Assembly (NCBI GenBank): GCA_028533045.1
Contig: JAQQAP010000033.1
Span: 1-40,628, forward strand
Reading direction: 5' to 3'
Length of the DNA: 40,628 nt
Source: Spirochaetales bacterium
GTDB taxonomy: Bacteria > Spirochaetota > Spirochaetia > DSM-2461
Below the pieces are notes generated by a model. That model was given only the letters and a program-made list of their open reading frames with translations. It had not been told where the DNA came from and did not search any database. The translations under genes were made by a program, and so were the position numbers. This document shows, piece by piece, positions 16,161-24,420 of this stretch (within the stretch, counting starts at the first letter, position 1; every line of letters begins with the position of its first letter).

Positions 16161-16737
16161 ATCGATTACTCTCGCCCTCACCGGAGCCAGCGGCGCCCCC
16201 TACGGCCTGCGTTTGGCAGAACTTCTCCTGGAACAGGGCATAGAAATCCACCTGCTTCTCTCCGACACGGCCCCCACCGTTATCAGACAGGAAACAGGCC
16301 GTCCCCCGGAAGAGTGGCTGGCCGAACTGTCCCCCAAAGGGAAAATCAGCCTTCTGGACAACAAAGATTTTTCCGCCCCCATCGCCAGCGGCTCCTACCC
16401 CAACCGGGGAATGGTGGTAGCTCCCTGCAGCATGGGAACCCTGGGACGAATCGCCTCGGGCCTCTCCTCCAACCTGATTGAACGGGCCGCCGACGTCACT
16501 CTTAAAGAACGGCGAAGACTGATTTTGCTCTGCCGGGAGACCCCTCTCTCCTCTATTCACCTGGAGAACATGGTAAAAGTGGATCGGGCGGGAGGAATCA
16601 TCATGCCCCCCGTGCCCGCCTTTTACTCCGGCCCCCAAACCATTGCGGATCTGGTGAACCAGACCTGTTACCGGGTGATGGACCTGATGGGCCTGCCCCT
16701 GGAGAAAACCTTTCGCTGGGGGGCGGAACTTGATTGA
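16147..16737 (+). CDS. ubiX: UbiX-type flavin prenyltransferase
   Basis: Makes prenylated FMN, the cofactor of UbiD, from FMN and dimethylallyl phosphate. Motifs are TGASGAPYG near the N-terminus (FMN phosphate), then VVAPCSMGTLGRIASG, NLIERAADVTLKE and LLCRETPLS, all diagnostic of the family. At 196 residues it has normal length. ATG 16147 follows GGAGG at 16136-16140 and overlaps the UbiA end by 14 nt; an in-frame ATG 27 nt upstream lacks that site. It lies within the same operon as its partner UbiD. Confidence 0.93.
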   Translation: MEQSKSITLALTGASGAPYGLRLAELLLEQGIEIHLLLSDTAPTVIRQETGRPPEEWLAELSPKGKISLLDNKDFSAPIASGSYPNRGMVVAPCSMGTLGRIASGLSSNLIERAADVTLKERRRLILLCRETPLSSIHLENMVKVDRAGGIIMPPVPAFYSGPQTIADLVNQTCYRVMDLMGLPLEKTFRWGAELD

Positions 16738-17479
16738 GTTTAAGGATCTGACCTTCTCCTACAGTCCGGACCGACTTCTTATAGACCGACTGAATCAAAA
16801 CTGGGAGAAAGGCCTCTTTCACATGGTCATAGGCCCCTCGGGCTGTGGAAAATCCACCCTTCTCTCCCTGGCGGCGGGACTCCTCGCTCCCACAAAAGGC
16901 CAGATAAACCTTATGGGCAGTCCGGTTGTACCGGGGAGAAGGGACACCTCCTTTGTCTTCCAGGACCACGGCCTCTTCCCCTGGATGAATGTAAGAAAGA
17001 ACCTCTCCCTCCCCCTGAAAATACGCTCCCACAAGAAAGAGTTCATAGAAGAAAAAACCAATGAGCTGCTCCGATTAATGGATTTACCCCACCGGTCCAA
17101 GGCCTACCCGGGAGAACTGTCCGGAGGCGAAAAACAGCGCCTGGCTATTGCCCGGGCTCTCATAAGCGATCCCTCCCTCCTCCTTCTGGACGAACCTCTC
17201 TCCTCCCTGGACGCCATGACCCGGGAAGAACTGCAGGACCGCATCTTTGACCTGCGCCATATCCGGGAAGGAGGACTGACCCTTATCATGGTGACCCATA
17301 GCATAGAAGAGGCGGTGTATCTGGGGGACCGAATCCACATAATGAACCGCCGGGGAGAACTGATTTCCCGGGAGAATCAACCGAGAGGAAAAGGATTCCG
17401 ACGGGAGACAGCCTACTTTGAGGCCTGCCGCCAGCTCCGTATCAACCTGGAAAATCACTGTAGAGGAGAAGAGCCGTGA
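16730..17479 (+). CDS. ABC transporter ATPase (SsuB/TauB-like)
   Basis: A 249-residue importer ATPase. Walker A GPSGCGKST, Q-loop FVFQDHGLFPW, signature LSGGEKQR, Walker B LLLLDEP, D-loop SSLD and H-loop VTHS are all intact. It resembles the nitrate/sulfonate/taurine subfamily, matching the binding protein and permease of the same operon. The start is TTG 16730, overlapping the UbiX stop by 8 nt. Its location inside a quinone operon is unusual; I infer import of the ring precursor. Confidence 0.9.
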   Translation: MIEFKDLTFSYSPDRLLIDRLNQNWEKGLFHMVIGPSGCGKSTLLSLAAGLLAPTKGQINLMGSPVVPGRRDTSFVFQDHGLFPWMNVRKNLSLPLKIRSHKKEFIEEKTNELLRLMDLPHRSKAYPGELSGGEKQRLAIARALISDPSLLLLDEPLSSLDAMTREELQDRIFDLRHIREGGLTLIMVTHSIEEAVYLGDRIHIMNRRGELISRENQPRGKGFRRETAYFEACRQLRINLENHCRGEEP

Positions 17480-18213
17480 GAGCGTCTTTAATCAGTTTAA
17501 CCGCCATGCTCCTTCTTTGGCAGATAGCCTCCCTGCTGGTCAATCTTCCCTTTCTTCCTCCCCCGGTAGCCGTATTCCGCCAAATGGTCCAAAGCTTTAC
17601 CGCCGGCAACTTAACGCCCCACCTGCTCATTTCCCTCTACCGGGTTATGGCGGCGATTAGCTCCGCCTTTGTCCCCGCCCTCCTCCTGGGACTGACGGCG
17701 GGACGTAAAAAACAGGCCGACCGGGCCATAAGCCCTGCGGTCTATCTGCTTTATCCGGTCCCCAAAGTCGCCCTGCTGCCGGTTATCCTGCTTTTTTTGG
17801 GCCTGGGAAACCTTTCAAAAATATTCTTTGTGGCCCTCATCATCTTTTTTCCCTTCTACCTCAATATCCGTGACGAAGCGGCCGGTCTGGAGGAAAAATA
17901 CTTTCAATCCCTCCGAACCCTGGGAGGCGGTAGGAAGGATATTCTCAAGCATATCCTTCTGCCCGCTCTGCTCCCCCGTATTTTCTCCTCCCTCAGAATG
18001 GGACTGGGAACGGCCATTGCCGTACTTTTCCTGGCGGAGACCTTTGCCACCCGGGAGGGTATCGGCTGGTACATCATGGATAGCTGGTCCCGCCTGGCCT
18101 ACGGAGAGATGTACGGGGGAATCATGGCGTTAAGCCTCTCCGGGCTGTTCCTGTTCTTTCTTTTGGACCGGGGAGAGAAACATTTTTGTTCCTGGCACCC
18201 CTCCAATAAGTAA
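17476..18213 (+). CDS. ABC transporter permease (SsuC/TauC-like)
   Basis: A 245-residue permease with about six hydrophobic helices. The EAA loop that docks the ATPase is visible as DEAAGLEEKYFQSLRTLGGGRKDILKHI, ending in LLPALLPRI. The start is GTG 17476, overlapping the ATPase stop as GTGA. It is the last gene of the rightward operon that begins at 12989; only one permease is present, so a homodimer is expected as in SsuABC systems. Confidence 0.88.
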   Translation: MRASLISLTAMLLLWQIASLLVNLPFLPPPVAVFRQMVQSFTAGNLTPHLLISLYRVMAAISSAFVPALLLGLTAGRKKQADRAISPAVYLLYPVPKVALLPVILLFLGLGNLSKIFFVALIIFFPFYLNIRDEAAGLEEKYFQSLRTLGGGRKDILKHILLPALLPRIFSSLRMGLGTAIAVLFLAETFATREGIGWYIMDSWSRLAYGEMYGGIMALSLSGLFLFFLLDRGEKHFCSWHPSNK

Positions 18214-18360
18214 ACGTTTTTTATCGACTACCTTTTTACCGCTGCCTTCCTGTCAAAACCACGAAATCAACTCGGTGGAATTTTATCTTTATATGGGATT
18301 GAATCTTAACTAATTTTAAAAAGAGTGGTATTTCCCTCTCCCATATCTATACTTTATAAG

Positions 18361-20493
18361 GTGAAATCGGGCAACAAACATATATATCCTATTTTGCTGA
18401 TAACCTTCACCCTCTTCAGCTTCCTCATAGTCACTCTTCTTGGCAGCATGATTTTCCTTCAGTATTCAAAGGGAGCCCGAGCAGCCATGGATATGACTCG
18501 AAGACTGATTAATGAGAATATCAATCAGCTTGTTCTTGAAATGGAAAAGCTCTATGACCCGCTGTACTTCGTGGTGGGACAGGCCTCGGGGCTTCCGGGA
18601 TTCACCGAGAAATTCACCTTCCAGAGTCATCCGGCGGAACAGTACTTCATCAATTCTATTGACCGCTACGATCAAATCCAAAATATGTTCATAGGCTACG
18701 AAGACGGGGATTTTTATGAAGTACTCTCCCTCAGAGGTCCTGACAGGGAAGCACTTCAACTCTCTATCGGAGCCCCGGAAGAGAGTGAATATGCCATTTT
18801 ACGTCAGTTTTCCGTAGAAGGTCGGGAAAAACCGGTACGAATCTGGAAATTTCTCAATAAAACACGCCATACAATAGGTTCCCGCCAGGAATGGGAAACC
18901 GACTACGATCCCCGCCTCAGAACCTGGTACAAAGATGCCTGGGGTAACAAGGAACCGGTAAAAACCGGGCCTTATCTTTTTCATAACTTCAATCTACCGG
19001 GCATTACCATTTCACAAACCCTCAACGGGCAGATGAACGGCGTCATAGGAGCGGATATGCTCACCGATGAACTTAACGATTTTCTCGGAGAGCTTGGCAA
19101 AAATCAAGGGGCTTTGATTCTGCTGTTTAACGGAAAGGAAGAGTGCCTGGCCTGCCCCGTAGAAGCCTCTATCCACCGAGACCTCGTGGGACTTCCCCGT
19201 TTGAGTGAGTCGGCCCATCCCGCCGTCAAGGGCTATCTTGCGATGGAAGAACGACCATATCTTGATATTGACCGGGAATTAACCGTGAGATCGGAAGGAG
19301 AAGAGTACATTATCCGCATCCATCCCATGCCCGGATTTAACCAGGAATACCTCTTTATCGGGATCTCCAAAGATCAGATTCTCGCCCCCATAAAATCTAT
19401 TCTTCGCCTGACAACACTCCTCTCTCTAATAATTATTCTCCTTTCCGTTCCCATAATCCTTTTTCTTTCCTCCCTCATCAGCAAACCACTGGACCAACTG
19501 GTACAGGAAGCTCGAAAAATCGCAGAGTTTCAGTTGGATGATGACATTGAACCGTCCGGTTTTATCTATGAGACCCACCGCCTTAGCGAGGAGATGGCCT
19601 CTATGAAAAAGGGGTTGCGCCTCTTTTCCAGTTACGTGCCCTCCGACCTGGTGAAAAAGGTTATTACCACTCCCTCCGAACAGTGCTGCATAGGAGGCCA
19701 TTGCCGTCAAATGACGTTCCTTTTTACGGATGTGGAAGATTTTACCTCCATAACGGAGTGTTGCAGGGTGGAATCCATATTTGAGCAACTTTCCGACTAC
19801 TTTGGCGGAATGTCTGCCGTTATAAAAAAACAACTGGGCACAGTGGATAAATACATTGGAGACTCACTAATGGCCTTCTGGAACGGTCTTAAAGATGTGG
19901 ATAACCATGCAGACCAGGCCTGCCAAGCCGCGTTGGAATTGGTAACAATTACCAATAATCTGAATGAAAGCTGGATAGAAAGAGGCTTCCCCCCCTTTAG
20001 AACCCGCATAGGAGTAGAAACAGGCCGGGCAATGGTCGGAAACGTTGGGTCCTCCAAAAGAATGAACTATACCGTAATAGGCAATACAGTTAATCACTGT
20101 AGCCGCCTGGAAGGTCTAAACAAATTCTATCAAACCCAAATTATAATAGGTGAAGGGACAAAACAGAGCTTAACCCGCCCCTTCCTCCTACGCCCTCTCG
20201 ATTCGGTGATTGTCAAAGGAAGCAGCACTCCCGAAAAGATTTACGAACTAAGAGGCGAAGCACATAAGGCCGATTCTCTTGAAGTCGACTTTACCGAAAT
20301 TTCCCGAATGGGAATGGAAAGTTATCTGAACCGGAATATCTCGGAATCGCTAAATCATTTCCAATCGGCACTGGAGCTTAAGGAACAGGATTACCATACC
20401 CGAAAAATGGTTGACCGCTGTAAAGAGCTTCTTCACAATTCACAGATAGAAAAAGAAGATTGGACACCTCACAGAAGGATGTATCGCAAATGA
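18361..20493 (+). CDS. Membrane Cache-HAMP class IIIb adenylate cyclase
   Basis: A 710-residue sensor cyclase. An N-terminal helix (about 8-35), a large extracytoplasmic Cache-like region (about 40-345, with WKFLNKTRHTIGSRQEWETDYDPRLRTWYKDA), a second helix, a HAMP-like linker (SKPLDQLVQEARKIAEFQLDDDI), and a class III cyclase domain (about 445-640). Catalytic features are FTDVEDF (metal Asp pair), DKYIGDSLMAFW (substrate Lys) and YTVIGNTVN with Arg in SRLE (transition state). Lys plus Thr at the purine-selecting positions marks class IIIb, the group that includes bicarbonate-stimulated enzymes. A short TPR-like tail ends it. I prefer GTG 18361, which lies seven bases after TATACT, over GTG 18325. 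Its stop overlaps the next gene. Confidence 0.87.
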   Translation: MKSGNKHIYPILLITFTLFSFLIVTLLGSMIFLQYSKGARAAMDMTRRLINENINQLVLEMEKLYDPLYFVVGQASGLPGFTEKFTFQSHPAEQYFINSIDRYDQIQNMFIGYEDGDFYEVLSLRGPDREALQLSIGAPEESEYAILRQFSVEGREKPVRIWKFLNKTRHTIGSRQEWETDYDPRLRTWYKDAWGNKEPVKTGPYLFHNFNLPGITISQTLNGQMNGVIGADMLTDELNDFLGELGKNQGALILLFNGKEECLACPVEASIHRDLVGLPRLSESAHPAVKGYLAMEERPYLDIDRELTVRSEGEEYIIRIHPMPGFNQEYLFIGISKDQILAPIKSILRLTTLLSLIIILLSVPIILFLSSLISKPLDQLVQEARKIAEFQLDDDIEPSGFIYETHRLSEEMASMKKGLRLFSSYVPSDLVKKVITTPSEQCCIGGHCRQMTFLFTDVEDFTSITECCRVESIFEQLSDYFGGMSAVIKKQLGTVDKYIGDSLMAFWNGLKDVDNHADQACQAALELVTITNNLNESWIERGFPPFRTRIGVETGRAMVGNVGSSKRMNYTVIGNTVNHCSRLEGLNKFYQTQIIIGEGTKQSLTRPFLLRPLDSVIVKGSSTPEKIYELRGEAHKADSLEVDFTEISRMGMESYLNRNISESLNHFQSALELKEQDYHTRKMVDRCKELLHNSQIEKEDWTPHRRMYRK

Positions 20494-21719
20494 AAATTCC
20501 CTGTCGAATCGGCTTCCCCCTTATTCTTCTTGTTCTGAACCTTTTTCCCCTCTCTCCCGGGGAAATCGTCCTGGCCAGTTCCAATATCCAGCAGGAAAGA
20601 AAGGAAGAACTCCGCTACCTATGCCGGGTGTTTGAACTCTACCACCCGGGGGTAACCATAAAGCTGCTTGACTACTCCGACGAGACACCGGAGGAGCTCT
20701 TTGATGAGAAGGGCCATTCCAAGGCGGATGTGCTCATAGCCGATTCTCCTATTCTCCAACAGCTAGCCAGAAGCGAAAAACTGGACAGGCAAGCAGCAGA
20801 AACCGTTATTAATGACCTGGGGACGGACCTTTTTTACCGGGGAAGTCTGGAGGCTCTCTACTGTCCCGCCACCACCTCCTACTGCGCCATTCCCTATACG
20901 GCTTGGCTCCAGCTCATCTGGTACAGACAGGACCTGCTTAAAAAGGCGGGACTTAATACGCCCCAAACAGCGGATGAGCTAATATCTACAGCACGGGACA
21001 TAGAAGAACAAAATCTATCTCCCTATGGAATTATTGTAGGAAACCAACAGGATCGCTATCTCCTCCAATGTTACTACCATTTAGGAAACCTGGCTTATTC
21101 CGGGAAAAGCAGTTCCAGGGAAGGGCTCTACCAGGAACAGATCCTTGAATTTTACCGTACCCTGTCACAACTCAGCCCCAACGGGGAAATGACATGGCGG
21201 GCCAGGGACTATTACTTTCAGAACCAGGTTCCCTTTCTTGTCTACTCCACCCATCTCATGGATGATATAGCCATAGAAGAAATAGCCGCCGATTCCCTAA
21301 CGGGGAACAACTTCCCCGAGCTTCCCGGGCAAGGTTCTGGAAGGAAGATATCTGAAAATACCCGCTTTATATCAACTCTCTATAAAGGAGAGGAACCAAT
21401 CAGCTTTGGAAGCGTCACCGGATGGGGAATATTTAAGGATTCAGAAGAGAAGGAGACCGTTCAGGAGTTAATTCACTTCTTTTTCCGCCACGACACCTAC
21501 ATATCCTATATGCATATGAGCCCGGGAGGAATGCTTCCCGTGCGAAAGGACCTTACAGACGACAATAATTTTTACCGCGATCCCCAAGGGGTATTTCTAA
21601 AATTTGGGAAAGAAACAATTATGAACCTGTGCCAAAGCATAGAGTACCTCCATGTTTTGCCCAATGAGGAAAACTTCTCTTCAGCCCGGCTCTATAAAGA
21701 ACTTTGGAAAGAAAACTGA
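20490..21719 (+). CDS. Family 1 extracellular solute-binding protein
   Basis: A 409-residue binding protein resembling sugar ABC transporter receptors. A signal peptide is present (MKIPCRIGFPLILLVLNLFPLSPGEIVLAS). Typical segments include VLIADSPILQQLA, the AIPYTAWLQLIWYRQDLLKKAGLNTPQTADELI block and a GGMLPVRKDL segment. The ATG at 20490 overlaps the cyclase stop as ATGA, with GAAGGA at 20474-20479. No permease or ATPase follows, so it is an orphan receptor. Translational coupling to a Cache-cyclase suggests that it presents a ligand to that sensor, or that both report the same nutrient; this is inference. Confidence 0.82.
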   Translation: MKIPCRIGFPLILLVLNLFPLSPGEIVLASSNIQQERKEELRYLCRVFELYHPGVTIKLLDYSDETPEELFDEKGHSKADVLIADSPILQQLARSEKLDRQAAETVINDLGTDLFYRGSLEALYCPATTSYCAIPYTAWLQLIWYRQDLLKKAGLNTPQTADELISTARDIEEQNLSPYGIIVGNQQDRYLLQCYYHLGNLAYSGKSSSREGLYQEQILEFYRTLSQLSPNGEMTWRARDYYFQNQVPFLVYSTHLMDDIAIEEIAADSLTGNNFPELPGQGSGRKISENTRFISTLYKGEEPISFGSVTGWGIFKDSEEKETVQELIHFFFRHDTYISYMHMSPGGMLPVRKDLTDDNNFYRDPQGVFLKFGKETIMNLCQSIEYLHVLPNEENFSSARLYKELWKEN

Positions 21720-21862
21720 CTAAGTGATTCGTTAGAAATTCATGAGACAAGACCAATTGCCCCTTATCCCTTCAATATTTTCTGGACAAGAGACCAAAGT
21801 CGGTGTAATATGAAGTAATTCCTATATGGCTATAATTTCATAGTACTTTCTTCATATTTTTC
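21720..21862. other. Convergent intergenic spacer
   Basis: AT-rich spacer between the 3' ends of the binding protein and cheX. Apart from the GC-rich hairpin at 21863-21897 I see no gene or repeat in it. Confidence 0.6.
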
Positions 21863-21897
21863 CCCGTGCCCGGCTTTTGTTAATTGACGGGCACGGG
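21863..21897 (-). terminator. Strong hairpin after cheX
   Basis: A perfect 10-bp stem, CCCGTGCCCG (21863-21872) with CGGGCACGGG (21888-21897), three bases beyond the cheX stop. On the minus strand it is followed by GAAAAAT rather than a U run, so it may block exonucleases or work with Rho rather than act as a classical intrinsic terminator. Confidence 0.5.
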
Positions 21898-21899
21898 TC

Positions 21900-22403
21900 T
21901 TATGCCAACCCCGCATCCCCTAAGATGGAATGGAGGTAATTCTCCTTAAGACTAACATCGACTTCAAAGTGCCCTAGGGAACAACTAAAGGGAATAGCAA
22001 TAACCGGATTATTACGGGGCCATGAGATGGAATGGTCCTTCCCCTGGACCACAAAGGGAACGGTGATATCCAAATCATATTCCCGAATCTGCCCCAGGGC
22101 ATTTCCCGATATAATATTGGTCATTTCTCCCACCATACTGCTTATGATTTCTCTGCGGCTACTATCGTCTCCGGTGGAAACATCGGATTTATCCAACAAT
22201 CCTTCTACAATACGTTCGGTCAAACGTAATGCCACAACACCTTCCGCAACACCGGTTACACCAATAACACCGGAAATATCCCAGCGATGGGTATGCATAC
22301 TTTGCAATATGGTTTTCTGACCTACTCGGGGAGCCACCCCCAGCATATTTTCAAAAAGATTGATTGTTGAATCAAGAAAAGGATTAATGTGAACAGCCTT
22401 CAT
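21900..22403 (-). CDS. cheX: CheX-type CheY-P phosphatase
   Basis: A 167-residue protein of the CheX/CheC family that dephosphorylates CheY-P to reset flagellar behaviour. The catalytic helix signature ExxN is seen as GEMTNIISGNA at about residues 93-103. The N-terminal INPFLDSTINLFENMLGV and the central block GVIGVTGVAEGVVALRL fit the family. CheX is the main CheY-P phosphatase known in spirochaetes. It lies downstream of thioredoxin on the same strand. Its start is preceded by GGAGG, partly buried in a hairpin (22404-22436). Confidence 0.88.
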   Translation of the reverse strand: MKAVHINPFLDSTINLFENMLGVAPRVGQKTILQSMHTHRWDISGVIGVTGVAEGVVALRLTERIVEGLLDKSDVSTGDDSSRREIISSMVGEMTNIISGNALGQIREYDLDITVPFVVQGKDHSISWPRNNPVIAIPFSCSLGHFEVDVSLKENYLHSILGDAGLA

Positions 22404-22436
22404 AGGGGCACCTCCGGGAAATTAGTCGGTGCCCCT
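22404..22436 (-). promoter_or_regulatory. Hairpin abutting the cheX start codon
   Basis: A perfect 9-bp stem, AGGGGCACC with GGTGCCCCT, ends exactly at the cheX ATG. Two bases of the GGAGG Shine-Dalgarno sequence are inside the stem, so folding would hinder ribosome binding. No U tract follows on the minus strand, so it is not a terminator for thioredoxin in that direction. Confidence 0.5.
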
Positions 22437-22471
22437 ATTTTATCACGTTATAAGTCATAAACACAGTTTTT

Positions 22472-22828
22472 TTATTCCACGCTCAGTACATCTTTCATAG
22501 CACTCAGAAAGCTATCCTTAGGAAGAGCGCCCTGGGCCATTTGGGGCTGACCGTCCTTGGGAATAAAAAGTATGGAAGGAATGCTGGAAATACCAAAGGC
22601 TCCGGCCAACTCCTGTTCCTTTTCCGTGTTAATCTTATATACGTCCATCTTTTCGGAATACTCGTCGGAAAGTTCATCCAAAATAGGAGATACCATCTTA
22701 CAGGGACCGCACCAATCGGCATAAAAGTCTATTATCGCCGGACGGTCTCCTTTGAAATTCCATTCCTTTTCATTCTCAAAATCGAAAACCTTATCTAAAA
22801 AATCCTGTTTTGTCAGATGTTTTGCCAT
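22472..22828 (-). CDS. trxA: Thioredoxin
   Basis: A 118-residue cytoplasmic disulfide reductase. The redox motif WCGPCKM is at about residues 39-45, within IIDFYADWCGPCKMVSPILDEL. The cis-proline is in SSIPSILFI. A strong AAGGAGGA site precedes ATG 22828. It starts divergently from leuC across an AT-rich region and is followed by cheX. Confidence 0.95.
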   Translation of the reverse strand: MAKHLTKQDFLDKVFDFENEKEWNFKGDRPAIIDFYADWCGPCKMVSPILDELSDEYSEKMDVYKINTEKEQELAGAFGISSIPSILFIPKDGQPQMAQGALPKDSFLSAMKDVLSVE

Positions 22829-22963
22829 GGGATCCTCCTTATGAATCTCTCATTTCGTATATTATATTTTTAATATATATAATTAAATTGAATATGTCAA
22901 GCTTTTTGATTCTTTTTTTCTAGAACCCCGGAAAGCATCTTTTATTAGATTTAACTTTCCCTT

Positions 22964-22992
22964 TTGATCTATATTATTTAAATTAATTATAT
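22964..22992 (+). promoter_or_regulatory. Promoter of leuCD
   Basis: TTGATC (22964-22969), a 17-bp spacer and TTATAT (22987-22992). The expected transcript starts near 22999, which excludes the ATG at 22995 and supports the ATG at 23016 with GGAG at 23006-23009. No leader peptide or T-box is visible. Confidence 0.5.
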
Positions 22993-23015
22993 ATATGAAT
23001 AAAAAGGAGATTCAA

Positions 23016-24419
23016 ATGGCTCATACCCTTTTAGATAAAGTATGGGAGAAGCACAAGGTCGGCACCCTCCCCACCGGACAGGACCAACTTTTCATATCCC
23101 TCCATCTTATACATGAGGTAACATCGCCTCAGGCATTCGGTATGATTAAAGAGCGGGGCCTTAAACTCCTCTATCCGGAAAGAACCTTCGCCACGGTGGA
23201 CCACATCATCCCCACCGACGACCGGAGCCGCCCCCTAAAAGACGAACTGGCGGAAGGGATGCTTCAGGCTATAGAAAAGAATACGAAAGAGTATGGCATC
23301 ACTTTTTTTGGGCCCGACAGCCCCCATCAGGGCATCGTTCATATGATGGGACCGGAAACGGGACTGACCCAACCGGGGCTGACTATTGCCTGCGGCGACT
23401 CCCACACCTCCACCCACGGAGCCTTCGGGGCCATCGGATTCGGTATAGGGACCAGCCAAATAAGGGATATCTTCGCTACCCAGACCATCGCCCTGAGCAA
23501 ACCCAAGGTCAGACGAATTAACGTGACCGGCACCCTTAAGCCCGGCGTGACTGCCAAGGACATTATCCTGCGCATTATTGCCGACCTGGGCGTGAACGGC
23601 GGGATTGGTTACGCCTACGAATACGGCGGCGAAGTCATAGAGAATCTCACCATGGAAGAGCGCATGTCCATCTGCAACATGTCCATTGAAGGGGGCGCCC
23701 GAGTAGGTTATGTAAACCCCGACGAGACCACTTTCGAGTGGATGAGAGGCCGCCCCTATGTTCCGGAAAACTTTGACGAAGCGGTGGTTGAGTGGAAAAA
23801 ACTCGCCTCCGGGCCGGACGCGACATATGATGACGTTTATACCCTTAAGGGAGAAGATATCGAGCCCATGATTACCTGGGGAATCACTCCGGGTCAGGGG
23901 ATTGGGATCACCCGGACCATTCCCACACCGGAAGAGCTCCCGGAGGAACAGAGAAAGACCGCCGAACTGGCCTGCGCCTTTATGGACTTTGAGCCGGGAG
24001 AAACGATGAAGGGCAAGAAGATTGACGTGGCCTTCGTGGGCTCCTGTACCAATGGCCGTATTAACGACTTGCGGGCGGCGGCAGCTGTGGTAAAGGGCAA
24101 AAAAGTGGCCCCTACAGTTCGTGCCTTTGTGGTTCCCGGTTCCCGTCCCGTATCGGATCAGGCCGAAGCGGAAGGGCTGGACAAGATCTTCCTGGAGGCG
24201 GGATTCGAGTGGCGTCAGCCGGGCTGTTCCATGTGCCTAGCCATGAATCCGGACAAGCTGAAGGGACGGGAGCTGAGCGCCTCCTCTTCCAACAGAAACT
24301 TCATTGGCCGTCAGGGCTGCCCCACAGGAAGAACCCTGCTTATGAGTCCCGCCATGGTAGCCGCAGCGGCTATTAAAGGCGAAATCTGCGATATCCGGGA
24401 ATTCGAAGAGGAGGAATAG
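23016..24419 (+). CDS. leuC: 3-isopropylmalate dehydratase large subunit
   Basis: Aconitase-family subunit that isomerises 2- and 3-isopropylmalate in leucine synthesis, together with LeuD. The iron-sulfur cluster Cys residues are in VGSCTNGR and [12 protein letters not shown]. The substrate and cluster segments [25 protein letters not shown] and [12 protein letters not shown] are intact. It has 467 residues, the normal size. [13 protein letters not shown] is the usual N-terminus; a start at 22995 would precede the promoter's predicted transcript. LeuD follows after one base. Confidence 0.95.
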   Translation: MAHTLLDKVWEKHKVGTLPTGQDQLFISLHLIHEVTSPQAFGMIKERGLKLLYPERTFATVDHIIPTDDRSRPLKDELAEGMLQAIEKNTKEYGITFFGPDSPHQGIVHMMGPETGLTQPGLTIACGDSHTSTHGAFGAIGFGIGTSQIRDIFATQTIALSKPKVRRINVTGTLKPGVTAKDIILRIIADLGVNGGIGYAYEYGGEVIENLTMEERMSICNMSIEGGARVGYVNPDETTFEWMRGRPYVPENFDEAVVEWKKLASGPDATYDDVYTLKGEDIEPMITWGITPGQGIGITRTIPTPEELPEEQRKTAELACAFMDFEPGETMKGKKIDVAFVGSCTNGRINDLRAAAAVVKGKKVAPTVRAFVVPGSRPVSDQAEAEGLDKIFLEAGFEWRQPGCSMCLAMNPDKLKGRELSASSSNRNFIGRQGCPTGRTLLMSPAMVAAAAIKGEICDIREFEEEE

Positions 24420-24420
24420 A

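Noticed and set aside
22829..23015. T-box or leucine leader peptide before leuC
   Set aside because: The predicted transcript leader is about 17 nt, too short for either, and no leucine-rich small frame is seen.
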